Source of the DNA: Methanobacterium_B sp963825335
GTDB taxonomy: Archaea > Methanobacteriota > Methanobacteria > Methanobacteriales > Methanobacteriaceae
Direction: 5' to 3'
Assembly: GCA_963825335.1 (NCBI GenBank)
Contig: CAWGSP010000001.1
Coordinates: 806,001 to 870,000, forward strand
DNA: 64,000 nt
In this document: positions 56,997 through 64,000 of the stretch, one piece after another
Numbering within the stretch: the first letter of the stretch is position 1
Layout: each line of letters begins with the position of its first letter
Position numbers and translations under genes: made by a program
The notes under the pieces: model-generated
Seen by the model: the letters and a program-made list of their open reading frames with translations, nothing else
Told to the model about the DNA's origin: nothing
The model's database searches: none

Positions 56997-57797
56997 ATGG
57001 TGTTTATAGTGGATTTATATTTCAAAGAAACTGGAAAAACCAATCAAGAAACCATAATATTCCTTCATGGTGAGTGCATGTCTGGATGGATGTGGGATTG
57101 GCAGTTGGAAGCATTCAAAGATTACCACTGCATAGTTCCAGACCTTCCTGGCCATGGCATGAGTAACATGATGGAACCGTTCGCAGTGATTACAGCATCT
57201 AAAATAATCAGCGAACTAGTCCAAACCCATGCGCACAATGGTAAAGCCCATTTTGTGGGAATATCCTTGGGTGCACAGATCGTGCTACAAATTCTGGCAA
57301 CAGCTCCAGAATCTGTAGATCATGTCTTCATCAGCGGAACCCTTGTCTGCAACAAGCCCAAAAAACAAACTATGCTTAAACTCTTGGATTACATAACTAA
57401 AGTTTACGAACCTATCAAATCTACTGATTTTATGATAAAGGCCAATATGAGAACTTATAATTTACCTAAAACTCTTTTCAGTAACTTTAAGGAATCTACA
57501 CGCCATATCGCCCCCGATTCTTTAACAAGAATTCTGATCGAGAATATTAGTTTCAAACCACCTGCTAATCTTGATAAGGTCGAAATACCCACACTCATAA
57601 TGGCCGGTGAAAAAGATTATGAGATCATCAGAGAATCCATGTACTATTTAATGAAGATATTACCAAATTCAGAGGCGGCAGTAGCTTTGAAATACGGCCA
57701 CCTATGGAATTTAGAATCTCCTAAACTATTTAACACCGTTTTAAGGATGTGGCTAAAAGAAAGTACAATACATGAGAATGGTATTTCTAAATTATAA
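56997..57797 (+). CDS. Alpha/beta hydrolase
   Basis: 266 residues. Oxyanion region IIFLHGECMSGWMWDWQ, nucleophile elbow FVGISLGAQIVLQ (Ser, about residue 91), acid LIMAGEKDYE (about 205) and His in LKYGHLWNLE (about 236). Complete catalytic triad. Esterase, lipase or thioesterase cannot be told apart. The exact start is uncertain, since no good ribosome binding site is seen at ATG 56997. Confidence 0.85.
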   Translation: MVFIVDLYFKETGKTNQETIIFLHGECMSGWMWDWQLEAFKDYHCIVPDLPGHGMSNMMEPFAVITASKIISELVQTHAHNGKAHFVGISLGAQIVLQILATAPESVDHVFISGTLVCNKPKKQTMLKLLDYITKVYEPIKSTDFMIKANMRTYNLPKTLFSNFKESTRHIAPDSLTRILIENISFKPPANLDKVEIPTLIMAGEKDYEIIRESMYYLMKILPNSEAAVALKYGHLWNLESPKLFNTVLRMWLKESTIHENGISKL

Positions 57798-58050
57798 AAC
57801 TTCATTTATAATACTATTTTATATCTAAGCACTGTTCTGAACCATAGAACTTTGAATCCCGTCGATTTAGATTAATACAACTGTTTAATGAATTAGGGGG
57901 ATTGAGTAAAAATTTTATGATCCGGGTTCAATATATAATGTTATCAAGTAAAATCTGATCTTCAATATGGATTTAATCAGATTTAAAGAAGCAGTGTTTC
58001 AAATCATGACATATATTGTACAGAAATACCCAAGTTTAAGGAGGAGTTAA

Positions 58051-58734
58051 ATGTTACCCAAGGTAATAATCTTCAATTCTGTAAGTATTGATGGGCGTAT
58101 AAATGGGTTTGAAGAGAATTTATTGATCTATAACTCGATTGCATCCCAATGGGATGTCGATGCAGTATTGATGGGAAGTAATACCATTTTAAGTGATTTT
58201 AACATCAAGAAAGGTGGTGATCGTGATGCCAAAGATCATGAGGTTCCCAAAAGAATGGACAATGTAAAAAAACCATTGCTTGTTGTACCGGATAGTTCGG
58301 GTAAAATCCGAATATGGGATGAAATACGTGAAACATTACCTATTAACAATGTCTTAGTACTGTGTTCAAGATCCACTCCTCGTGAATATCTGGATTTTCT
58401 AGATAACCATATGGTACAGTACATGGTGGTTGGTTTTGATAAGGTCAACTTGGGAACAGCTTTAGAAGAACTAAACACTCAATTTGGTATTAAATCTCTG
58501 CGTGTTGATGGAGGTGGAACATTAAACAGCGCACTTTTATTTGATGATTTGGTTGATGAAGTCTGTGTGTTAATATATCCTGCACTGGTCGGGGGATCGT
58601 CATCCATAACGATAGACACACCAACAGATTTAACTTTGAAAGATGAAGTTGTGGACTTAAAACTTCTGAAAATGGAAAAATTGAAGAATGAGATTATTTT
58701 ATTACACTACAGGGTCATGAAATATCAATTTTGA
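58051..58734 (+). CDS. RibD C-terminal-domain (DHFR-like) reductase
   Basis: 227 residues of the RibD-C/dihydrofolate reductase-like fold. IFNSVSIDGRI and DVDAVLMGSNTIL lie near the N-terminus, and SLRVDGGGTLNSALL and IYPALVGGSSS near the C-terminus, which together form the NADPH and substrate sites. Related to the archaeal riboflavin-pathway pyrimidine reductase, but not close enough in the N-terminal motif to assign that step. AGGAGG precedes the ATG. Confidence 0.8.
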   Translation: MLPKVIIFNSVSIDGRINGFEENLLIYNSIASQWDVDAVLMGSNTILSDFNIKKGGDRDAKDHEVPKRMDNVKKPLLVVPDSSGKIRIWDEIRETLPINNVLVLCSRSTPREYLDFLDNHMVQYMVVGFDKVNLGTALEELNTQFGIKSLRVDGGGTLNSALLFDDLVDEVCVLIYPALVGGSSSITIDTPTDLTLKDEVVDLKLLKMEKLKNEIILLHYRVMKYQF

Positions 58735-58941
58735 ATGTTCTAGATTTTGAGTTCTTATAATGAATGTTAACTTTAATAATCTTTTTAAACATTTAATAAA
58801 ACTGAACTTCATACAAGGATTCAATTTTTAGCATCGATTCCAAAATTTTATTCAGATATAAATTGAACCATGAATGTTTTAGAATTTTTTTATTAAACTT
58901 TCAGAAACCAAAAAAGATCATGATATTTAAGGGGCACTTGC

Positions 58942-59751
58942 ATGGAAAAAATAGGCTTCATTGGATATGGAAATATGGGAAAGGTTTTAATCAATGCTTT
59001 TATCCGATCAAAGGCATTAAGACCCGATGAAATCATAATATCTACCCGTACAAAATCTAAACTTTTAGAATTAAAGGATAAATATCCTGGACTAGAAATT
59101 GCTCAGGATAACAGAACAACAGCATCGAGATCTCGATTATTATTTTTATTTGTTGGGACTGCTGATGTTAAGAAAGTGATGGAAGAAATAAATGAATTTA
59201 CGTCGAATATCCATATCATTTATATTTCTGCAGCCCTAACCATGAAAAATGTTGAAGAGGTTTTTGACGGAAAAATAACGAAAGTGATGCCCACACTGAC
59301 ATCAGAAGTTTTTGAGGGAATATCTTTAATCTGCCACAATGCTGCTGTTGATGAAGAGAACTCTAAATTGGTTAATAAACTTTTTAATGCAATCAGTGAT
59401 GTCAAAATTGTTGAGGAAGAAGATTTCATAGTGGGGACAGACATAACAAGCTGCTCTCCAGCATTTATAGCAAAAATATTCATGGAGTTTGTCAGGGTAG
59501 CATCGGATCAGGGCAGATTTACCACAGAAGAAACAGAAGAAATGGTTTTAACCACGCTATATGCGACTTCAAAACTGCTATATAAGACTGATATGGGTTT
59601 CGAAAAGTTGATATCTACAGTTGCCACAAAAGGAGGCATAACTGAAGAGGGATTAAGTGTTTTGGAGTCGGGTATGCCTCATATTTTTGCAAAACTTTTC
59701 AGTAAAACCATAAAAAAAAATGAAATCATTCAGACCAATATTGAAGAATAA
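58942..59751 (+). CDS. Pyrroline-5-carboxylate reductase-like protein
   Basis: 269 residues. N-terminal Rossmann fold IGFIGYGNMGKVLINAF and a ProC-type C-terminal dimerisation domain (FTTEETEEMVLTTLYATSKL, then TKGGITEEGLSVLESG). The GGxT motif (KGGITEEGL) is present. Overall similarity is to the broader ProC/ComER group, so a role in proline synthesis is possible but not certain. Stand-alone gene. Confidence 0.8.
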   Translation: MEKIGFIGYGNMGKVLINAFIRSKALRPDEIIISTRTKSKLLELKDKYPGLEIAQDNRTTASRSRLLFLFVGTADVKKVMEEINEFTSNIHIIYISAALTMKNVEEVFDGKITKVMPTLTSEVFEGISLICHNAAVDEENSKLVNKLFNAISDVKIVEEEDFIVGTDITSCSPAFIAKIFMEFVRVASDQGRFTTEETEEMVLTTLYATSKLLYKTDMGFEKLISTVATKGGITEEGLSVLESGMPHIFAKLFSKTIKKNEIIQTNIEE

Positions 59752-59975
59752 TGATGATATCGATCATTTAATTTGAAAAAATGAGTTATAAGTACCTTTG
59801 AAAACCAAAAGAATATGACATTTAATCAATTAATTATATAAATAAGTAGTAAAATATATTCTATCCAAGAAGATAACTGAATTTATTGGCTGGTTCATGT
59901 CAGTAGTCCTAAAATGTTATCTTCAGAGTTATAACTTGTGTTATAAATATGAATATAAAATTAGAAGGTAACAAA

Positions 59976-60350
59976 ATGAAAAATTTAATACTTCTCTCAC
60001 TACTTTTCGTGATGTTTATGGGGGTAGTATACGGTGCTTTTGTAGCAACCGGGACAACACATCCTGATATGACCGGAACCATTCTGGGAGTTAATGCTGC
60101 TGATCAAAACTCTTCTGAACCCAACTCTATATTGGTACAAGGAGTACTTTCAAGCAGCAATCAAATGTATAATGTTTCCATAACAGTGTCAAACGATACA
60201 CAAATTTTCATGGCAAATAGTAATGGTCTTAGTTCGGCATCATTTTCGAATTTAAAACCTGGAGACAACGTTAATATCACATTTATGGGACCGATTATCC
60301 AATCATATCCACCACAAGTGACTGGCAAAGAAGTTGACATCACTTCATAA
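59976..60350 (+). CDS. Small secreted protein
   Basis: About 124 residues. Sec signal peptide MKNLILLSLLFVMFMGVVYG, then an all-beta-looking domain (TGTILGVNAADQNSS, VQGVLSSSNQMYNVSITVSN, LKPGDNVNITFMG) with several N-glycosylation sites. Pattern resembles small OB-like extracellular domains. ATG 59976 gives a clean signal peptide; ATG 59949 adds nine polar residues. Function unknown. Confidence 0.65.
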   Translation: MKNLILLSLLFVMFMGVVYGAFVATGTTHPDMTGTILGVNAADQNSSEPNSILVQGVLSSSNQMYNVSITVSNDTQIFMANSNGLSSASFSNLKPGDNVNITFMGPIIQSYPPQVTGKEVDITS

Positions 60351-60602
60351 AAATCCATTCAAAATTTGTTAATAAATTTTAATGAACAGAAATTTTGTGG
60401 GAATCATAACCATCAAATAATTGAAATAAAAATTTATCTTTTATTTTTTAGACTGTTTCATAAATCGTTATAAATTAGTTGATTATTGAAATGGGAAAAA
60501 ACTGGTCTTGTAACTATTTTCAAGTCTTAAATTTTAGTTTGTCTATTTGGAATAAATATCGATGACGGTTTTGAATTTGTTCAAAATTATGAATTAGTCC
60601 GC

Positions 60603-60615
60603 AAGGTTTAAATAA
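60603..60615 (+). promoter_or_regulatory. Promoter of tRNA-Cys
   Basis: AAGGTTTAAATAA (BRE/TATA) centred about 32 bp before the tRNA 5' end, as expected for an archaeal promoter. Confidence 0.55.
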
Positions 60616-60641
60616 CAACAGCACTTAACTATATCTACTAT

Positions 60642-60714
<73 letters not shown>

Positions 60715-60757
60715 GAAAATACAAATAATAGATTATAAATATGTTAATTATCGATGA

Positions 60758-60903
<146 letters not shown>

Positions 60904-61018
60904 TATTTTAATAAAAATTTATCATTAATTCTAAAATTTTAAATATTTAATAGGTCTGATTTTTTTAAATAAAATTAATGCAGTTCATATTAAACATAAC
61001 AACAACATGGGTGATAAA

Positions 61019-61636
61019 ATGAACAACATCGATGATATGATCATAATCGAAGGACGTGGATATGATTCTAACATCTATATATTTGAAGATATCATGGTTG
61101 ACACTGGTACGGGAGACAACATGGAGTATGTATTAAAATCCATGAAAGAATGTGGTGTTGGAGTAGATGACCTTAATCTTATAGTCAACACACACAACCA
61201 CTTTGACCATATTGGTGGAAACATACATTTTAATCTCGAAGTTGCCATGCACAGGGAAGATGCTGCTGCAATCGAGGAAGGAAATGATAGTGTGACGGTA
61301 GCAAATATGTTTGGTGGATCGATTCACAACATGAAGGTAGATAGAATACTCGAAGAAGGGGATAAAATCCACGACTTCACAGTTTTACACACACCAGGGC
61401 ACACCAAAGGTGGGATATGTCTTTATAACGGCAAAATTCTGATATCAGGTGATACAGTATTCGCTGGAGGCGGTTTCGGTAGAATGGATATTGGCGGAAA
61501 TATTAATGATATGAAAGACTCATTAAAACGTCTAAGTTTGTTAGATGTCGATTACTTACTACCCGGACATGGACCATGGGTCAATGAAGGTTCTAAAAAT
61601 ATTGAGATGTCATACAACATATTAAATGAACTTTAA
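61019..61636 (+). CDS. Metallo-beta-lactamase fold hydrolase
   Basis: About 205 residues, glyoxalase II-like. The metal site THNHFDHIGG (HxHxDH), LHTPGHTKGGICLY and ILISGDTVFAGGGF, plus LPGHGPWV near the C-terminus, supply all ligands for two metals. ATG 61019 follows GGGTGAT; ATG 61007 is upstream of that site. Substrate unknown (thioesters such as lactoylglutathione-like compounds are possible). Confidence 0.88.
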   Translation: MNNIDDMIIIEGRGYDSNIYIFEDIMVDTGTGDNMEYVLKSMKECGVGVDDLNLIVNTHNHFDHIGGNIHFNLEVAMHREDAAAIEEGNDSVTVANMFGGSIHNMKVDRILEEGDKIHDFTVLHTPGHTKGGICLYNGKILISGDTVFAGGGFGRMDIGGNINDMKDSLKRLSLLDVDYLLPGHGPWVNEGSKNIEMSYNILNEL

Positions 61637-61665
61637 AAAAAAAATTTAATTTAAAAATAAACTTT

Positions 61666-62316
61666 TTAACCCGTGAAAAGTTTGGTTGTTTTTTTCACGG
61701 CTTTACTTTTAACCAGAACAGATATTCTATCGTTTTTACTCAGAATATTATCCTTTTTGGGGATGATGATCTCACCATTTTTATACATGGCAGCAATAAT
61801 AAAATCATCTGTTGGACTCACATCTCCAATTTTTTTGCCTATCATATTCTTATTTAACACGGGAATTTCGAGTATTTCAGCATTTCCTTTACCGATTATT
61901 ATCAGGTCCGCAATTTTTGGTCTTATAATGAGTTTTTCGAGATAGCTAGCAGCTGTAAGTTCTGGACTTATAACATCGTCTATGCCAATTTTTTTGAATG
62001 CATCTTCATGATCCGGGTTACTAACCCTTGCTATGATCTTCTTGATATTGTACTCCTTCACAAGGATGCATGAAAGCAAATTTGCTTCATCATATCCGGT
62101 TGCTGCGACAAAAACGTCTGCATCACCCACATTTGCTTCTTCAAGAGTTTTTATATCTGTTCCGTTACCGCAGATAACTAAAGCATCGAGTTGATCTGCA
62201 GCATTTTTACATAATTTCGATTCATTTTCAATTAGGGTGACATCGTGTCCTCCAGCAATTAGGGATGAAGCCAAGCTGAGTCCTACCCTTCCGCCACCCA
62301 TTATAACAACATACAT
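61666..62316 (-). CDS. trkA: Potassium uptake regulator TrkA
   Basis: 216 residues. RCK/TrkA-N domain with the nucleotide-binding VVIMGGGRVGLSLASSLI and a conserved LVICGNGTDIKTLEEA segment, followed by a TrkA-C domain (about 140-210, VLNKNMIGKKIGDVSP). Cytosolic gating ring of the TrkH channel encoded just upstream on the same strand. Confidence 0.94.
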   Translation of the reverse strand: MYVVIMGGGRVGLSLASSLIAGGHDVTLIENESKLCKNAADQLDALVICGNGTDIKTLEEANVGDADVFVAATGYDEANLLSCILVKEYNIKKIIARVSNPDHEDAFKKIGIDDVISPELTAASYLEKLIIRPKIADLIIIGKGNAEILEIPVLNKNMIGKKIGDVSPTDDFIIAAMYKNGEIIIPKKDNILSKNDRISVLVKSKAVKKTTKLFTG

Positions 62317-62454
62317 AATATTACACCAGCTAAATTTTAATTAATAAGTTTGTAATTAAATTTCTTCTAAACTAAATTTCTTTAATAATCTAATTATATT
62401 TTTTTTAGTTTTAGATCATCAATTTTTGTTGAGTATTTTATCTCTCGATCTGAT

Positions 62455-63897
62455 CTACTTAAGTCTTTGGAATAGATCAGTGCCAGCTTTTAACAGGACC
62501 AATGCAGGTAATATTTCGATCCTACCAATCCACATACCAAATATGAGAAATATTTCTGGAATTGATGGCATAGTTGGTTGTGTGATTCCAACTGAAAGTC
62601 CTACATTACCCTGTGCCGAAGAAATTTCGAAGAGAGAATCTATACCGCCGTATCCATACGACATGAAAACCAACCAAGCAATAAAAATAAAAAGTAAATA
62701 TAGAAATGTGTAACTTCCAGCTTCCTTTATCTCAGCATCTTGAACTGTCTTTCCACCAATTTTTCTAGGTATTACAGAACCTTCTGGCGATAAAATTTTA
62801 AGAATTTCCCAGTAAATTCCTTTTAGTAGGGTAACAACTCTTATGAGCTTTAATGCTCCTGATGTTGAACCGGCGGCCATACCAATTATCATACACATGA
62901 TGAGGATCACCTTGGAGTAATCAGTCCATCCAGCCATCGTGATTATTGGGAGGGTATTTGAACCGGTACAACTCAGGGCTGAAACAACGTAGAACACAGA
63001 ATTAAGTGTTGTGAAATGTGAAACGGTTACAAGGAGCACTGAAAAAATTGTTACAATGACGATCATCGCCATAAACTGTATGTCTCTAAAAACATCCAAA
63101 ACTCTTCCTTTAAGGGCTTTATAATGAACCAGGAAGCTTGTACCGCCTATAACCATTAGTACGATGGTAATCATGGTGATAACATTGCTGTGGTAGAATC
63201 CGATGTTATCATTTTTAATCGACATCCCGCCTGTGGATAGGTTGGTAAAACAGTTGTTGATAGCATCAAAAGGTGACATGCCTGCGAGCATGTACAATAC
63301 AATTCCTAGAATTGTGTAAAATAAATATATCCACCATATGGTTCGGACAGTGTTGGCTATGCTCGGTTTTATTTTTTCTTCTCTGGCTTCTGCCTTGTAA
63401 AGTTTTGCAGCGGCTGTACCTGGTCTGATGAGGACTCCGATAACAACTATTACAACTCCAAGTCCTCCAACCCATTGTTCAAGACTTCTTAAAAATAGTA
63501 CAGAATGTTGAAGTATTTGAACGTTTATGTAGATGGTCAATCCACTGCCTGTCCAGGCAGACATGCTTTCAAAGTATGCATTAAGGAAATTCACATCGGT
63601 GTAATACATTAAACATATACTACCCATTAAAGCAGCCCAAAGCCAAGCAAATGCTGCTATTATCATTCCATGTTTGAGTCGCAGGTTATAATGTTCAGAA
63701 AATTTTACTTTTAGAGCGTATCCTATGGAAATAGATAGAATACCGGCCAGTAAGTATCCCGTATAATTGTTCTCACCGTAAATAATCGCAACAATTATCG
63801 GCAAAAGCATTACTACGCCTATGCCTTCCATGACTGTGCCAAGATTTTTGAAAATTAAAAAGAAATCTTTTCTTCGAAGGTAACCAATCATTATCAT
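62455..63897 (-). CDS. trkH: Potassium transporter TrkH
   Basis: 480 residues, about 11-12 transmembrane helices. The selectivity-loop segments are visible: SMSAWTGSGLTIY, NCFTNLSTGGMSIKND, SALSCTGSNTLPI and SAQGNVGLSVGI. The gene is 138 bp before trkA and co-oriented. Together they take up K+ at low turgor. Confidence 0.94.
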   Translation of the reverse strand: MIMIGYLRRKDFFLIFKNLGTVMEGIGVVMLLPIIVAIIYGENNYTGYLLAGILSISIGYALKVKFSEHYNLRLKHGMIIAAFAWLWAALMGSICLMYYTDVNFLNAYFESMSAWTGSGLTIYINVQILQHSVLFLRSLEQWVGGLGVVIVVIGVLIRPGTAAAKLYKAEAREEKIKPSIANTVRTIWWIYLFYTILGIVLYMLAGMSPFDAINNCFTNLSTGGMSIKNDNIGFYHSNVITMITIVLMVIGGTSFLVHYKALKGRVLDVFRDIQFMAMIVIVTIFSVLLVTVSHFTTLNSVFYVVSALSCTGSNTLPIITMAGWTDYSKVILIMCMIIGMAAGSTSGALKLIRVVTLLKGIYWEILKILSPEGSVIPRKIGGKTVQDAEIKEAGSYTFLYLLFIFIAWLVFMSYGYGGIDSLFEISSAQGNVGLSVGITQPTMPSIPEIFLIFGMWIGRIEILPALVLLKAGTDLFQRLK

Positions 63898-63969
63898 ATC
63901 ATGTTAAATGGTATTATATAAATTTTTAGATTATGAAATAATTTTGACACTAAAAAAAGGAGTAAATGA

Positions 63970-64000
63970 ATGGGATATTCAGAATTTTATGATAATTTCG
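63970..64000 (+). CDS. Start of a truncated gene at the window edge
   Basis: ATG 63970 behind AAAGGAG opens MGYSEFYDNF and runs off the window. The start resembles SAM-dependent methyltransferases that begin with an F-Y-D motif, but ten residues cannot support a function. Confidence 0.4.
   Translation, partial: MGYSEFYDNF

Overview
The window comes from an AT-rich hydrogenotrophic methanogen of the order Methanobacteriales, most likely a Methanobacterium. The evidence is an frhADGB F420-hydrogenase operon, archaeal information-processing genes (Rpo4, Rpo11, TFS, PCNA, Gins51, SRP54, aIF2-alpha, Nop10, Csl4, L21e, L44e, S27e), a B-family DNA polymerase split after motif C as known from Methanothermobacter, an archaeal RNase P RNA, and a bacterial-type grpE-dnaK-dnaJ set. 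Start codons are ATG, GTG or TTG, usually behind a GGTG or GGAGG ribosome binding site.

Layout. 1-1.9 kb: thiL, cfbA (with a histidine repeat) and a DUF35 protein on the minus strand. 2.2-4.3 kb: two secreted, membrane-anchored pilin-like proteins. 4.5-6.3 kb: an Lrp regulator and a PRC/MgtE_N/CBS protein. 6.4-12.7 kb: a minus-strand information-processing run (HemK2-like, CMD, RsmA, DUF655, Rpo4, L21e, Pus10, SRP54). 13-15.4 kb: hpt, dph2, csl4. 15.4-18.7 kb: a decayed island with pseudogenes, one intact nitroreductase and a relic MarR gene with its operator, inserted before rpo11. 18.7-26.7 kb: Rpo11, DUF99, Nudix, TFS, PCNA, Gins51, L44e, S27e, aIF2-alpha, Nop10, a PAC2 protein and an EndoQ-like nuclease. 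27.5-28.6 kb: two tRNA-Arg genes and a PAC2 gene broken by a +1 shift. 29.1-32.5 kb: frhADGB. 32.7-38 kb: a zinc-ribbon protein, map, small membrane and coiled-coil proteins, initiator tRNA with RNase P RNA, and a GAP-family membrane protein. 38-46 kb: dnaJ, dnaK, grpE with a divergent regulator, hypF, larB. 46-48.6 kb: the PolB N-terminal part and a GNAT enzyme. 48.7-55.2 kb: a seven- or eight-ORF operon for a complex I / group 4 hydrogenase-like membrane complex that has lost its nickel ligands. 55.9-64 kb: a regulator and membrane protein pair, assorted metabolic enzymes, tRNA-Cys, an intron-containing tRNA-Trp whose intron looks like a box C/D guide RNA, a metallo-hydrolase, and TrkA/TrkH.

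How the genes work together. Several genes serve nickel biology: CfbA (F430), HypF (hydrogenase active-site ligands), FrhD (maturation), LarB (nickel-pincer cofactor) and Frh itself. The most unusual locus is the hydrogenase-related complex. Its large subunit reads INGTF where a hydrogenase has ICGxC, lacks the C-terminal Cys pair, and is split into two overlapping ORFs. Other points to check are two +1 frame breaks that both resolve at a UGA, two genes with no canonical start codon, and the decayed island between csl4 and rpo11.
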